A stretch of DNA of 64,000 nt from Cnuibacter physcomitrellae (GCF_014640535.1 NZ_BMHD01000002.1:395353-459352), one strand, 5' to 3'; numbered from the stretch's first letter, positions 29,288 through 38,999 are shown. Program-made: numbers and translations. The notes: generated by a model not told the origin, from the sequence alone.

Positions 29288-30453
29288 GGACGCTCCAGGC
29301 GGATCGCCTCGGGCATGCCCTCCGGTCGTGCACCCACGTAGAGCCTGTCGACGCGGGGACCGACCCGGGCGACGATCTCGTCGCCGATGGTCTGTGCGTA
29401 GCCGGCCCAGTCCTCCGCGGTGGGCTCGCCGCGGTCACCCTCGCCGAACACCACCACCTCGTCACCGACCGCGACCTCGGCGTCGCCGACGTCGACCACG
29501 AACTGGTCCATCGCGATGCGGCCCGCGATCGGGTAGCGGCGTCCGCGGATCCAGACGGTGCCGTGGCCCGTCGCGATGCGCGGGATGCCGTCGGCGTACC
29601 CGAGCGGGACGAGCGCGAGCGTGGAGTCGCTGTCGGTCCGGTAGGTCAAGCCGTACGAGACGCCGTGCCCGGCCTCGACGCGCTTGACCGCGGCCACCGG
29701 GGCCTTGAGTGTCATCACCGGGCGCAGTCCCAGACCCCGCCCGTCGACGTCGTCGAACGGCGAGATGCCGTAGGCGGCGATGCCGAAGCGCACCAGGTCG
29801 AGCCTGGCCTCCGGTTCGCGGATGCCTGCCGAGCTCGCCGCGAGGTGCAGGCGCTCGAAGCGCGCGCCGAGTCCCTCCGCCACCTCGACGGCCGCGCGGA
29901 GCCGCTGGAGCGACTCGGCGTCGTCGGCGGGAGACGCGTCGGCGAGGTGCGACCACGCCGCGTGCAGACGGACGACACCCTGGGCGTCGTAGTCGAGCGC
30001 GGCGCGGACGAGCCCGGGCCAGTCCTCGGTCGTGGCGCCGTTGCGGCTCAGTCCGGTGTCGATCTTGAGGTGGACGCGAGGCGCCCGCGAGGCGCCCGCC
30101 GCGGCGAGGGCGTCGAGCTGCCAGACGCCGGAGATGCCGAGGTCGATGTCGGCCTCCGCCGCCGCCCCGAAGTCGGAGCCCACGTCGTGCATCCAGGCGA
30201 AGATCGGCGCGGTGATGCCCGCCTCGCGGAGCGCGAGGGCCGCGGGGATGTCGAGCACGGCGAGCGACCCTGCGCCGGCCTCGAGGGCGGCGTACGCCAG
30301 GGGCACCATCCCGTGCCCGTAGGCGTTCGCCTTGACGGCGAGCATGGTCTCGGAGGGCGCCGCGAGCGCCGCGAGCGTCCGTACGTTGTGCCGGAAGGCG
30401 TCGAGGTCGATGACAGCGGCGCGACGCGGTGTCGCCCGGTCGTGCCCGGTCAT
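29284..30453 (-). CDS. alr: Alanine racemase, copy 1
   Basis: PLP-dependent enzyme interconverting L- and D-alanine for peptidoglycan. 389 residues. PLP Lys41 in AVKANAYGHG, HLKIDTGLSRNG (the Lys and Arg near the carboxylate site), phosphate-site DLVRFGIAAYG, catalytic Tyr267 in GVSYGLTYR, and the AMDQFVVDVG motif. Every catalytic residue is present. It overlaps both neighbours by four bases. Only moderately similar to the next gene, so the duplication is old or one copy was acquired. One copy may have a different amino acid preference. Confidence 0.92.
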   Translation of the reverse strand: MTGHDRATPRRAAVIDLDAFRHNVRTLAALAAPSETMLAVKANAYGHGMVPLAYAALEAGAGSLAVLDIPAALALREAGITAPIFAWMHDVGSDFGAAAEADIDLGISGVWQLDALAAAGASRAPRVHLKIDTGLSRNGATTEDWPGLVRAALDYDAQGVVRLHAAWSHLADASPADDAESLQRLRAAVEVAEGLGARFERLHLAASSAGIREPEARLDLVRFGIAAYGISPFDDVDGRGLGLRPVMTLKAPVAAVKRVEAGHGVSYGLTYRTDSDSTLALVPLGYADGIPRIATGHGTVWIRGRRYPIAGRIAMDQFVVDVGDAEVAVGDEVVVFGEGDRGEPTAEDWAGYAQTIGDEIVARVGPRVDRLYVGARPEGMPEAIRLERP

Positions 30454-31598
30454 GCGTACTCCCTCACCACACGGCCGCCGAGCCGGGTCACGATCTCGTA
30501 GTTGATCGTCGAGGCCGCCTGCGCCCAGTCGAACGCGCTCGGGGCTCCGGTCGCCGGATCGCCGAAGAGGGTCACGAGATCCCCCACCGAGGCCCTGTGG
30601 TCGCCGAGGTCGACGACGAACTGGTCCATGGCGATCCTGCCGACGATCCGCCGCTGTCGGCCCCCGACCTCGACCGAGCCGGTGTTCGACAGGTGGCGCG
30701 GGATGCCGTCGGCGTAGCCGAGGGGCACGAGGCCCAGCGTGGTGGGCTGCTCGGCGCGGTAGGTGTAGCCGTAGGAGACGCCGGTCCCCGCCTTCACGCG
30801 CTTGACCGAGATGAGCCTCGACTCGAGCCTGAGGGCCGGCCGGAGGCCGAGCCGGCGAGGGCTCTCGTCGTCGAACGGCGACAACCCGTACAGCCCGATC
30901 CCGATGCGGACGAGGTCGAGTCGCGTCTGCGGCAGCCGCAGCGCCGCCGCCGTCGCGGCGATGTGACGCAGCTGCGGCTCGAGGCCGGCGGCCTGCGCCA
31001 GCCCCTCGGCCTCGCGGAAGGCGTCGAGTTGGAGACCGTCCTCGACGGGGTCGGCGTTGGAGAGGTGGCTGAACAGGCCGTCGACGCTCACCCGCCCCTC
31101 CAGCTCGAGCTCGCGCGCCCGGTCGAACACGCTCTCCCACTCCCGGCGCGGGATGCCGTTGCGGCCGAGGCCCGTGTCGACCTTGAGGTGCACGGAGGCG
31201 GGCCGCGCCCGGGTCGCGGACGCCGCCGCCGCGGCGCGCTCGAGATGGAGCGCGGAGCTGGCTCCGATCGCGATGCCGCGCTCCACCGCCTCGTCGAAGC
31301 GCGGATCGGCATCGTGCAGCCAGGCGAGGATCGGCGCGTCGGCGATCTGCGCCCGCACCGCGAGCGCCTCACCGACGTCCGCCGTGCCGAGCCAGGTCGC
31401 TCCCGCCTCGAGAGCGGTGCGGGCGACCGGGACGGCGCCGTGCCCGTATCCGTCGGCCTTCACCACGGCCATGATCTGGGCGCCGTCGACGATGCGCGAG
31501 ATCCGCTCGACGTTCGAGGCCACCGCGCTCAGGTCGACGACCGCGCGTCGGAGCGCGGGGTGTCCGGGGACGGGTCGACCCGCCGTCGTCTCGCTCAC
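30450..31598 (-). CDS. alr: Alanine racemase, copy 2
   Basis: 382-residue fold-type III PLP racemase adjacent to another alanine racemase. PLP Lys47 in VVKADGYGHG, HLKVDTGLGRNG, DLVRIGIGLYG, catalytic Tyr275 in GVSYGYTYR and AMDQFVVDLG are intact. GTG start overlaps the acpS stop (GTGA) and the end overlaps copy 1 (ATGA), so both are co-translated. As the copy next to acpS and glmS it is the likelier housekeeping enzyme, which is inference from position only. Confidence 0.93.
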   Translation of the reverse strand: MSETTAGRPVPGHPALRRAVVDLSAVASNVERISRIVDGAQIMAVVKADGYGHGAVPVARTALEAGATWLGTADVGEALAVRAQIADAPILAWLHDADPRFDEAVERGIAIGASSALHLERAAAAASATRARPASVHLKVDTGLGRNGIPRREWESVFDRARELELEGRVSVDGLFSHLSNADPVEDGLQLDAFREAEGLAQAAGLEPQLRHIAATAAALRLPQTRLDLVRIGIGLYGLSPFDDESPRRLGLRPALRLESRLISVKRVKAGTGVSYGYTYRAEQPTTLGLVPLGYADGIPRHLSNTGSVEVGGRQRRIVGRIAMDQFVVDLGDHRASVGDLVTLFGDPATGAPSAFDWAQAASTINYEIVTRLGGRVVREYA

Positions 31599-31951
31599 GG
31601 TGTCGTCTCCGCGACCACGAACGCGCAGGCGGAGCCGCCGTCGTGGCTCATGCTCAGGTGCACCCGCGTGGCGCCCAGCGCCGCGAGCGCCTCGGCCACG
31701 CCGCCCGTGAGCTCGAAGCCCGGGTTGCCCTCCGCGTCGGAGACCACCCTCATGTCGTGCCACCGGAAGCCGGTCGAGTGGCCGACGGCCTTGATGAGGG
31801 CCTCCTTCGCCGCGAAGCGTCCGGCGAGCGACCGCACGGGACGTCCGCGTTCGCCCTCGGCGAACAGCCGCTCCTCGAGGCGCGGCGTCCGGTCGAGTGA
31901 CCGCCCGAACCGCGCCACGTCGACGATGTCGACACCCACTCCGACGATCAC
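31595..31951 (-). CDS. acpS: Holo-[acyl-carrier-protein] synthase
   Basis: 118-residue phosphopantetheinyl transferase that activates acyl carrier protein with CoA. Signature GVGVDIVDVARF at the N-terminus with its metal-binding Asp, and GRFAAKEALIKA with the second acidic ligand. VHLSMSHDGGSACAFVV closes the fold. It lies 4 nt after glmS and overlaps alr copy 2. Confidence 0.95.
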   Translation of the reverse strand: MIVGVGVDIVDVARFGRSLDRTPRLEERLFAEGERGRPVRSLAGRFAAKEALIKAVGHSTGFRWHDMRVVSDAEGNPGFELTGGVAEALAALGATRVHLSMSHDGGSACAFVVAETTP

Positions 31952-31955
31952 GGCG

Positions 31956-33803
31956 TCACTCGACGGTGACCGACTTGGCGAGGTTGCGGGGCTGGTCGAC
32001 GTCGAGGCCCTTGGCCGTCGCGAGCGACATCGCGAACAGCTGCAGCGGGACGACCGTCAGCAGGGGCTCGAACAGCGGGGCGGCAAGCGGGATGCGGATG
32101 ACCTCGTCGGCGAACGGCAGCACCGCGACGTCGCCCTCCTCGGCCACCGCGAGCACCCGGGCTCCACGAGCGCGGATCTCCTGGATGTTCGAGACCACCT
32201 TCGAGTGCAGCGAACCGGGATCGCGCGGCGAGGGCACCACCACGAAGACCGGCTGTCCGGGCTCGATGAGGGCGATGGGGCCGTGCTTGAGCTCTCCCGC
32301 GGCGAAGCCCTCGGCGTGGATGTACGCGAGCTCCTTGAGCTTGAGCGCGCCCTCGAGCGCGATCGGGTAGCCCACGTGCCGGCCGAGGAACAGCACGGCG
32401 CGGCTGTCGGACATCCACCGGGCGAGCTGATCGATCTCGTCGGCGGACTCCAGCACCTTCGCGATCTTGTCGGGGACGGCCCGGAGCTCGGCCACGAGCT
32501 CGGCGGCTCGGCCCTGCTCGACGGTGCCGCGCAGGCGCGCGAGGTGGAGGCCGAACAGGTACAGCGCGGTGATCTGCGCGACGAACGCCTTCGTCGAGGC
32601 GACGGCGACCTCGGGGCCGGCGTGCGTGTAGACGACCGCATCCGACTCGCGGGCGATGGTGGCGCCCTGCGTGTTGCAGATGGAGAGGGTGCGCGCGCCG
32701 TTGGCGATCGCGTACTTCACGGCCATCAGCGTGTCCATCGTCTCGCCCGACTGGCTGATCGAGACCACCAGGGTGCGCTCGCTGAGGACGGGGTCGCGGT
32801 AGCGGAACTCGTGGGAGAGCTCGACCTCGACGGGGACGCGGGCCCACTTCTCGATCGCGTACTTCCCGACCAGGCCCGAGTAGCTCGCGGTCCCGCAGGC
32901 GATGATGATGATGCGGTCGATGTCGGTCAGCACCTCGTCGAGGCCCTCGAGCTCGGGCAGCACGACCTGCTCGTCGACCACGCGGCCGCGGATCGTGTTC
33001 GCGACGGCCTCGGGCTGCTCGCTGATCTCCTTGGCCATGAAGCTCGACCATCCGCCCTTCTCGGCGGCGGAGGCGTCCCAGGAGACCTCGAACTCGTGGA
33101 CCTCGACCGGTCCGCCCTCGAAGTCGGTGACCGTGACCGAGTCGGGGGTGATGACCACGATCTGGTCCTGCCCGATCGCCACCGCGCGGCGGGTGTGCTC
33201 CACGAACGCGGCGACGTCGGACCCGAGGAAGTTCTCGCCCTCGCCGAGCCCGATCACGAGCGGGGAGTTGCGGCGCGCGCCCACGACGACACCCGGCTCG
33301 TCCTGGTGCACCGCGAGCAGCGTGAAGGCGCCCTCGAGACGCGCGACGACGCGGGCGAGCGCGGCCGCGATGCCGTCGCCCTGCTCGTACTCGCGTCCGA
33401 GCAGCTTCGCGGCGACCTCGGTGTCGGTCTCGCTATCGAACGTGCAGCCGGCGTCGACCAGCTCCTGCTTGAGCGAGGCGAAGTTCTCGATGATGCCGTT
33501 GTGGATCAGCGCGATCCGTCCGTCGGCGGACAGGTGCGGATGCGCGTTGACGTCGGTCGGGCCGCCGTGGGTCGCCCACCGGGTGTGTCCGATGCCGGTC
33601 GTGCCCTCGGGCAGCGGCACCGCGGCGAGGTCGGACTCGAGGACCGCGAGCTTGCCGGCGCGCTTCCTCGTCACCAGCTGCCCGTCGTCGGCGATGACGG
33701 CGACGCCCGCCGAGTCGTACCCGCGATATTCGAGGCGACGGAGGCCCCCCAGCAGCACCTCGAGGCTGCTCTTCGGTCCGACGTAACCCACGATGCCACA
33801 CAT
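31956..33803 (-). CDS. glmS: Glutamine--fructose-6-phosphate aminotransferase (isomerising)
   Basis: Makes glucosamine-6-phosphate from fructose-6-phosphate and glutamine, the entry to UDP-GlcNAc. 615 residues beginning MCGIVGYVG with the nucleophile Cys2. Glutaminase domain to about residue 240 (GHTRWATHG, HNGIIEN), then two SIS sugar-isomerase domains (GTASYSGL, SQSGETMDTL), ending LAKSVTVE. No Shine-Dalgarno precedes the ATG; instead TAGGCT lies 7 nt upstream, so it is probably leaderless. First gene of an eight-gene operon. With glmM it covers two steps of amino-sugar supply. Confidence 0.97.
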   Translation of the reverse strand: MCGIVGYVGPKSSLEVLLGGLRRLEYRGYDSAGVAVIADDGQLVTRKRAGKLAVLESDLAAVPLPEGTTGIGHTRWATHGGPTDVNAHPHLSADGRIALIHNGIIENFASLKQELVDAGCTFDSETDTEVAAKLLGREYEQGDGIAAALARVVARLEGAFTLLAVHQDEPGVVVGARRNSPLVIGLGEGENFLGSDVAAFVEHTRRAVAIGQDQIVVITPDSVTVTDFEGGPVEVHEFEVSWDASAAEKGGWSSFMAKEISEQPEAVANTIRGRVVDEQVVLPELEGLDEVLTDIDRIIIIACGTASYSGLVGKYAIEKWARVPVEVELSHEFRYRDPVLSERTLVVSISQSGETMDTLMAVKYAIANGARTLSICNTQGATIARESDAVVYTHAGPEVAVASTKAFVAQITALYLFGLHLARLRGTVEQGRAAELVAELRAVPDKIAKVLESADEIDQLARWMSDSRAVLFLGRHVGYPIALEGALKLKELAYIHAEGFAAGELKHGPIALIEPGQPVFVVVPSPRDPGSLHSKVVSNIQEIRARGARVLAVAEEGDVAVLPFADEVIRIPLAAPLFEPLLTVVPLQLFAMSLATAKGLDVDQPRNLAKSVTVE

Positions 33804-33810
33804 GCGGTCG

Positions 33811-33816
33811 AGCCTA
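33811..33816 (-). promoter_or_regulatory. -10 box of the leaderless glmS operon promoter
   Basis: TAGGCT on the minus strand, 7 nt before the ATG at 33803, in the 67-bp divergent gap with coaA. Confidence 0.6.
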
Positions 33817-33870
33817 TAGCGGCCTCCCCGAGCATCCGCCGGGCGCGCGATCGGGCAGAATGGAGAGCCT

Positions 33871-34818
33871 ATGGGCGAGTCCGTGAACCAGGCCGGCCAG
33901 GGGCTCAGTCCGTTCGTGGAGATCGGCAGAGCCCACTGGGCATCCCTGGCTCCGTCGACGCCGCTCCCGCTCCAGGAGACCGAGATCGTCCAGCTGCGCG
34001 GACTCGGGAACCCCCTCGACATGCGCGAGGTCTCGGAGGTCTACCTCCCGTTGACGCGCCTGATCAACCTCTACGCCTCCAACGCCCGGGCCCTCTACGA
34101 CTCGACTCGCGGCTACCTCGGCGAGCACTCGAGCCGCACGCCCTTCGTCATCGGGGTGGCCGGGTCGGTCGCCGTGGGGAAGTCGACCATCGCCCGGCTC
34201 CTCCGCGAGCTGCTCGCCCGCTGGTCGGACACACCTCGCGTGGAGCTGATCACGACCGACGGCTTCCTCTATCCCAATGCTGAGCTGCAGCGCCGCGGCA
34301 TCATGAACCGGAAGGGCTTCCCGGAGTCCTACGACCGGCGGAGCCTGCTGCGCTTCGTCAGCGCCGTGAAGAGCGGCGTCGCCGAGGTGCGCGCGCCGTT
34401 CTACTCGCACCTGAGCTACGACATCGTGCCCGAGGCCCAGATCGTCGTGCGCCAGCCCGACATCCTCATCGTCGAGGGGCTCAACGTGCTCCAGCCGCCC
34501 CTGCGGGGCAACCTCGCGGTGAGCGACCTGTTCGACTTCTCGATCTACGTGGATGCGCGCACCAGCGACCTCGAGCGCTGGTACGTCAACCGGTTCCTCG
34601 ACCTCCAGCGCGGCGCGTTCGCGAACCCGTCGTCGTACTTCCACCGGTACGCCAGCCTGAGCGAGGCCGAGGCGAGGGCCACGGCCCGCTCCATCTGGGA
34701 GTCGATCAACCTGCCGAACCTGATGGCCAACATCCGGCCCACCCGGTCGCGCGCCACCCTCGTCCTCCGCAAGGAGTCGGACCACACCGTCAAGCACGTC
34801 CTGCTTCGCAAGGTGTGA
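33871..34818 (+). CDS. coaA: Type I pantothenate kinase
   Basis: Phosphorylates pantothenate, the first and regulated step of CoA synthesis. 315 residues with Walker [13 protein letters not shown] near residues 95-106, [12 protein letters not shown], and the later motifs IVEGLNVLQ and FDFSIYVDA. Length and motifs fit bacterial CoaA (PanK-I). Divergent from glmS, with GGAGAG before the ATG, and convergent with glmM. Confidence 0.96.
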   Translation: MGESVNQAGQGLSPFVEIGRAHWASLAPSTPLPLQETEIVQLRGLGNPLDMREVSEVYLPLTRLINLYASNARALYDSTRGYLGEHSSRTPFVIGVAGSVAVGKSTIARLLRELLARWSDTPRVELITTDGFLYPNAELQRRGIMNRKGFPESYDRRSLLRFVSAVKSGVAEVRAPFYSHLSYDIVPEAQIVVRQPDILIVEGLNVLQPPLRGNLAVSDLFDFSIYVDARTSDLERWYVNRFLDLQRGAFANPSSYFHRYASLSEAEARATARSIWESINLPNLMANIRPTRSRATLVLRKESDHTVKHVLLRKV

Positions 34819-34881
34819 CGCCCGACCCGATCCGCCGGGGCGGACGGTGCTTGCCCGCGCCCCGAGGAGCGGACACGCGCC

Positions 34882-36243
34882 TCAGGAGCGCTCGACGCCC
34901 GTCGAGAGCCGCTGACGCACCACCTCGGCCAGCTCGCCGGCGACGCGGTCGGCGGTCGACTGGTCGCCCGCCTCCACCATCACGCGGACGAGCGGCTCGG
35001 TCCCGGAAGGGCGCAGCAGCACGCGGCCGGTGTCGCCGAGGTCGGCGGTGGCCTCGGCGACCGCCCGCGCGAGCACGGCATCGGTCGCCACGCCGTCGCG
35101 GTCGACCCCGCGCACGTTCACCAGCGTCTGCGGGTACACCTTCATCACCGACGCGAGCTCCGCGAGCGACGACCCCGTCTGAGCCATGCGGCTCACCAGC
35201 TGCAGACCGGTGAGGATCCCGTCGCCGGTCGTGGCGTGATCGGCGAAGATGATGTGCCCCGACTGCTCGCCGCCGAGGCTGTAGGCGCCCTCGTTGATGG
35301 CCTCGAGCACGTAGCGATCGCCCACCTTGGTCTCGAGCATCGAGATCCCGTGCTCGGCCATGGCGCGCTTCAGCCCGAGGTTGCTCATCACCGTCGCCAC
35401 CAGGGTGCGCTCCCGGAGGAGACCGCGCTGATCGAGCGCCACGGCGAGGATCGCCATGATCTGGTCGCCGTCGACGACGGCGCCCGTGGCGTCGACCGCG
35501 AGGCAGCGATCGGCGTCGCCGTCGTGCGCGATGCCGACGTCGGCTCCCGCGGCGACCACGGCGGCCGCGAGCTCCTCGAGGTGCGTCGATCCCACCCCGT
35601 CGTTGATGTTCATCCCGTCGGGGTCGTTCCCGATCACGGTGACCGTCGCACCGGCGACGGCGAACGCCTCGGGAGACACCCCCGCGGCCGCTCCGTGGGC
35701 GCAGTCGAGCACGACGTGGATGCCGTCGAGCCGGTGCGGCAGCGTCCCTAGGAGGTGGACCACGTAGCGGTCCTCGGCGTCGGCGAAGCGGCGGATGCGC
35801 CCCACCTCGCCACCCAGCGGGGCGAGGGGCGGAAGCTCGAGCGCGGCCTCGATCTGCTCCTCGACCTCGTCCGGGAGCTTCTTCCCTCCAGAGGCGAAGA
35901 ACTTGATGCCGTTGTCGGGCGCGGGGTTGTGCGACGCCGAGACGACGACGCCGAAGTCCGCATCGATGTCGGCGATCAGATACGCCGCCGCGGGCGTGGG
36001 GAGCACGCCCGCGTCGAGCACGTCGACGCCGGAAGCGGCGAAGCCCGCCGCGACGGCGGCGGCGATGAAGTCACCCGACTGGCGTGGATCACGTGCGACG
36101 ACCGCGACAGGACGACGGCCGATCTCGCGGGCTGGGGAACCCAGCACGCGTGCACCCGCTTGGGCGACGCGCAGTGCGAGATCGGCCGTGACGTCCTGGT
36201 TCGCGAGTCCACGGACACCGTCGGTGCCGAAGAGGCGAGCCAT
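34882..36243 (-). CDS. glmM: Phosphoglucosamine mutase
   Basis: Isomerises glucosamine-6-phosphate to glucosamine-1-phosphate. 453 residues, [12 protein letters not shown] start, phosphoserine loop VSASHNP with the active Ser near 104, metal loop DGDADRC and phosphate-binding [12 protein letters not shown] near the end. Third gene of rplM-rpsI-glmM, but TACGCT lies 7 nt before the ATG in the 26-nt gap, so a leaderless promoter of its own is likely. Confidence 0.97.
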   Translation of the reverse strand: MARLFGTDGVRGLANQDVTADLALRVAQAGARVLGSPAREIGRRPVAVVARDPRQSGDFIAAAVAAGFAASGVDVLDAGVLPTPAAAYLIADIDADFGVVVSASHNPAPDNGIKFFASGGKKLPDEVEEQIEAALELPPLAPLGGEVGRIRRFADAEDRYVVHLLGTLPHRLDGIHVVLDCAHGAAAGVSPEAFAVAGATVTVIGNDPDGMNINDGVGSTHLEELAAAVVAAGADVGIAHDGDADRCLAVDATGAVVDGDQIMAILAVALDQRGLLRERTLVATVMSNLGLKRAMAEHGISMLETKVGDRYVLEAINEGAYSLGGEQSGHIIFADHATTGDGILTGLQLVSRMAQTGSSLAELASVMKVYPQTLVNVRGVDRDGVATDAVLARAVAEATADLGDTGRVLLRPSGTEPLVRVMVEAGDQSTADRVAGELAEVVRQRLSTGVERS

Positions 36244-36250
36244 AGGCTAC

Positions 36251-36256
36251 AGCGTA
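36251..36256 (-). promoter_or_regulatory. -10 box of a leaderless promoter (glmM)
   Basis: TACGCT on the minus strand, 7 nt before the ATG at 36243. Confidence 0.55.
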
Positions 36257-36269
36257 GACCGAGCGCGGA

Positions 36270-36755
36270 TCAGCGCTTGGAGAACTGCGAGGCCTTGCGC
36301 GCCTTCTTGAGACCGGCCTTCTTGCGCTCGATGACGCGGGCGTCGCGCGTGAGGAAGCCCGCCTTCTTCAGGGTGGGGCGGTTGTTCTCGCGGTCGATCT
36401 CGTTCAGCGCACGGGCGATGGCGAGACGCAGCGCGCCGGCCTGACCCGAGGGGCCGCCACCGGAGATGCTGGCGGTCACGTCGTACGAGCCGATGAGGTC
36501 GAGCACCTTGAACGGGTCGGTGATCAGCTGCTGGTGCAGCTTGTTCGGGAAGTAGTCCTCGAACGCGCGGCCGTTGATGGTGAGGGTGCCCGAGCCGGGG
36601 ACGAGGCGCACGCGAGCGATGGCCTCCTTGCGGCGGCCGACGGCCGCGCCCGACACGTTCAGGACGGCGCGGGGGGCGCGGGGCGCCTCCTCGGCCGGGG
36701 TCTCGGTGCTGTAGCTCTCAGGAGCCACGTCGATCTGGTCTGCGATCTTCGCCAC
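36270..36755 (-). CDS. rpsI: 30S ribosomal protein S9
   Basis: 161 residues, about 30 longer than E. coli S9 because of an acidic, Ala/Pro-rich N-terminal tail ([18 protein letters not shown]). The body runs from [15 protein letters not shown], with [10 protein letters not shown], and ends in the basic decoding-site tail [17 protein letters not shown]. It follows rplM by 40 nt, the usual pairing. Confidence 0.97.
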   Translation of the reverse strand: MAKIADQIDVAPESYSTETPAEEAPRAPRAVLNVSGAAVGRRKEAIARVRLVPGSGTLTINGRAFEDYFPNKLHQQLITDPFKVLDLIGSYDVTASISGGGPSGQAGALRLAIARALNEIDRENNRPTLKKAGFLTRDARVIERKKAGLKKARKASQFSKR

Positions 36756-36795
36756 GGTGATTCAGTCCTTAAGTCTTGTGTCTAGGGGCCTGGCG

Positions 36796-37242
36796 CTACT
36801 GGGCGACCTGGTCGAGGGTGTAGGGCGTGGGCTGCTGAGCAGCGTGCGGGTGCTCCGGGCCGGTGTAGACCTTGAGCTTGCGGAACTGGTCGCGACCGAG
36901 GGACGTCTTCGGCAGCATGCCGCGGATGGCCTTCTCGACGGCGCGGGCCGGGTTCTTCTCGAGCAGCTCGGTGTAGGAGACCGCCTTGAGGCCGCCCGGG
37001 TAGCCCGAGTGACGGTAGGCGAGCTTCTTCTCCGCCTTGGAGCCGGTCAGGACGACCTTGTCGGCGTTGACGATGATGACGAAGTCGCCGGTGTCGACGT
37101 GAGGCGTGAAGGTCGCCTTGTTCTTCCCGCGGAGGATGGCGGCCGCGTGGCTCGCCAGACGGCCGAGGACGACGTCGGTGGCGTCGATCACGACCCAGCC
37201 GCGCGTGATCTCGCCGGCCTTGGGGGTGTAGGTGCGCGTCAC
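36796..37242 (-). CDS. rplM: 50S ribosomal protein L13
   Basis: 148 residues from a GTG start giving [20 protein letters not shown]. Family motifs [29 protein letters not shown] and RGMLPK. A longer in-frame ATG start is rejected because it would add an unrelated Ser/Thr tail. The Shine-Dalgarno is weak. First gene of rplM-rpsI-glmM behind a good promoter about 125 nt upstream. Confidence 0.97.
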   Translation of the reverse strand: MTRTYTPKAGEITRGWVVIDATDVVLGRLASHAAAILRGKNKATFTPHVDTGDFVIIVNADKVVLTGSKAEKKLAYRHSGYPGGLKAVSYTELLEKNPARAVEKAIRGMLPKTSLGRDQFRKLKVYTGPEHPHAAQQPTPYTLDQVAQ

Positions 37243-37372
37243 AGTAGTGCTGCTTTCTGTTCGAGTGAGGGGTTCGTGAATCCCGCTCCGGTGGAGATTG
37301 CCCTCGGATCGAGGGGAACCGTCCGGTGGAGGGCTCAACTACGGATGCGCGCCGGGCGCACACCAAAGATCA

Positions 37373-37401
37373 AGAGTACGCGATCGGTGGGATCCGGTCA
37401 A
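37373..37401 (-). promoter_or_regulatory. Promoter of rplM-rpsI-glmM
   Basis: On the minus strand TTGACC (-35, 37396-37401), 17-nt spacer, TACTCT (-10, 37373-37378). The resulting leader of about 125 nt contains a small hairpin, CCCTCG-GAT-CGAGGG (37301-37315), a possible site for L13 autoregulation, which is speculative. Confidence 0.7.
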
Positions 37402-37429
37402 ACGGCGGGCGACCGGCACCGCGACCCGA

Positions 37430-38296
37430 TCAGTCGAGCTCGCGCCGCGCTCGCGTCTGCTCGGCGCGGCGGGCCAGCTCGTCCGCTGCCGGGTATCCGA
37501 CCTCCGTGAGCGTGAGCCCCTTCGCGGGCATCACGAGGAACGCACTGGTGCGCATCCGGTCGTCGCGGAGCTCGACGAGCCGCTCCCCCGTCAGCGAGCC
37601 GTCGCCGACGGCCACCGCCGCCCCGACGAGCGCCCGCACCATGCTGTGGCAGAACGCGTCGGCCTGGAGGCGGGCGATCAGCACACCCCGGTCGTCGCGA
37701 AGCCAGCCGTACTCCTGGAGCGTGCGGATGGTCGTGGCCCCCTCGCGCGGCTTGCAGAACGTGGCGTAGTCGTGGAGCCCGAGGAGGGCCCGCGCGGCGC
37801 TGTCCATCGCGTCCACGTCGAGGCGCGTGGGATGCCGCACCGTGCGGCGCCGCTCCAGCGGGTCGCGAGGGGTGTCCGCATCCGCCACCCGGAACTCGTA
37901 GCGGCGCCAGACCGCGGAGAACCGCGCGTCGAACCCCGCCGGGGCCATGGTGCTCCCGAGGACGACGACGTCGGAGTCGGCTCCGAGCACGCCGTTCATC
38001 CGCGCGGCGAGCTTCGACGCCAGTGCGTCCGGGCTCGCGTCGACGTCGTGGCGTCGACGGAGGCTGCCGAGCTGGTCGGCGGTGAGATCCACATGGGCCA
38101 CCTGCCCGCTCGCGTGCACACCCGCATCCGTCCGCCCCGCCACCGTGAGCAGCGGGGCCGGCTCGTGCCGCCGGAACAGCGTGGCGAGCACCGACTCGAG
38201 CACACCCTGCACGGTACGGAGCGTGGGCTGCCTGGCCCACCCGCTGAAGTCGGTCCCCTCGTACGCGATGTCGAGCCTCACGCGCATCGAGTCCAT
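37430..38296 (-). CDS. truA: tRNA pseudouridine(38-40) synthase TruA
   Basis: 288-residue enzyme isomerising uridines 38, 39 or 40 in the tRNA anticodon arm. MRVRLDIAYEGTDFSGWARQ at the N-terminus; catalytic Asp in GRTDAGVHA; FDARFSAVWRRYEFRV; and FCHSMVRALVG near the C-terminus. It sits after rplQ as in many bacteria but is separated by a strong terminator, and carries its own leaderless promoter. Confidence 0.96.
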   Translation of the reverse strand: MDSMRVRLDIAYEGTDFSGWARQPTLRTVQGVLESVLATLFRRHEPAPLLTVAGRTDAGVHASGQVAHVDLTADQLGSLRRRHDVDASPDALASKLAARMNGVLGADSDVVVLGSTMAPAGFDARFSAVWRRYEFRVADADTPRDPLERRRTVRHPTRLDVDAMDSAARALLGLHDYATFCKPREGATTIRTLQEYGWLRDDRGVLIARLQADAFCHSMVRALVGAAVAVGDGSLTGERLVELRDDRMRTSAFLVMPAKGLTLTEVGYPAADELARRAEQTRARRELD

Positions 38297-38302
38297 CCCG
38301 TC

Positions 38303-38308
38303 AGTCTA
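38303..38308 (-). promoter_or_regulatory. -10 box of the leaderless truA promoter
   Basis: TAGACT on the minus strand, 6 nt before the ATG at 38296 and 7 nt after the terminator stem. Confidence 0.6.
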
Positions 38309-38315
38309 GGAAACG

Positions 38316-38355
38316 ACGAACGCCCCGCATCCACGTCCGGATGCGGGGCGTTCGT
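38316..38355 (-). terminator. Intrinsic terminator of the infA-rplQ operon
   Basis: Perfect 17-bp inverted repeat, arms 38316-38332 (ACGAACGCCCCGCATCC) and 38339-38355, 6-nt loop, followed on the minus strand by CGTTTCC. It begins 12 nt after the rplQ stop. Confidence 0.9.
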
Positions 38356-38367
38356 GAGCGAGCGAGA

Positions 38368-38949
38368 CTACTTGGTCTCGTCGGCCTTCTCGTCGGCGGC
38401 CTCGGCCGGAGCCTCGGTCTCGTCGGCGGTGGTCTCCTCGGCGGCAGGCGCCTCGGCGGCCTCGGTCTCCTCCGCCTCGGGGGCGGTGGTGTCCTCGGCG
38501 GCGGTCTCCTCGGCGGGGGCCTCCTCGACCGGGGCGGCCGAAGCCGCTGCGGCCTTCGAGCGCGCCGGCTTCGACGCGTTCTTCTTCACGACCGGCTCGA
38601 GCACGAGCTCGATCTGCGCCATGGGGGCGTTGTCGCCCTTGCGGAAGCCGAGCTTGGTGATGCGGGTGTAGCCGCCCTCACGCTCGGCGACCAGCGGAGC
38701 GATCTCGGTGAAGAGCTCGTGGACGACGTTCTTGTCGCCGATCACGGCGAGGACACGACGACGGGCGTGCAGATCGCCACGCTTGGCGAAGGTGATGAGG
38801 CGCTCGGCCAGCGGACGCAGGCGCTTGGCCTTCGTCTCGGTGGTCTTGATGCTCTTGTGCGTGAACAGCGCGGCAGCGAGGTTCGCGAGGAGCAGGCGCT
38901 CGTGCGCCGGTCCGCCTCCGAGGCGGGGTCCCTTGGTCGGCTTGGGCAT
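38368..38949 (-). CDS. rplQ: 50S ribosomal protein L17
   Basis: 193 residues. L17 body of about 120 residues ([73 protein letters not shown]) plus a 70-residue tail of Ala, Glu and Thr (runs such as [17 protein letters not shown]). The tail is absent from E. coli L17 and is strongly acidic. Last gene of infA-rpmJ-rpsM-rpsK-rpoA-rplQ, followed directly by a terminator. Confidence 0.97.
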   Translation of the reverse strand: MPKPTKGPRLGGGPAHERLLLANLAAALFTHKSIKTTETKAKRLRPLAERLITFAKRGDLHARRRVLAVIGDKNVVHELFTEIAPLVAEREGGYTRITKLGFRKGDNAPMAQIELVLEPVVKKNASKPARSKAAAASAAPVEEAPAEETAAEDTTAPEAEETEAAEAPAAEETTADETEAPAEAADEKADETK

Positions 38950-38999
38950 TGATCTCTCTCCAGGTTTTACGTCAGTGAAAAGCTCGGTCGAACGTCAGA

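Noticed and set aside
29284..31140. Possible fusion protein extending alr copy 1 upstream through copy 2
   Set aside because: The extra N-terminal part is an out-of-frame reading of copy 2; the ATG at 30453 fits the family start and overlaps the upstream stop.
33804..33870. glmS ribozyme or other riboswitch before glmS
   Set aside because: The -10 box is 7 nt before the ATG, so no leader exists to hold one.
30429..34283. 1284-codon plus-strand open frame
   Set aside because: Antisense shadow of the alr-alr-acpS-glmS operon, with no protein family recognisable.
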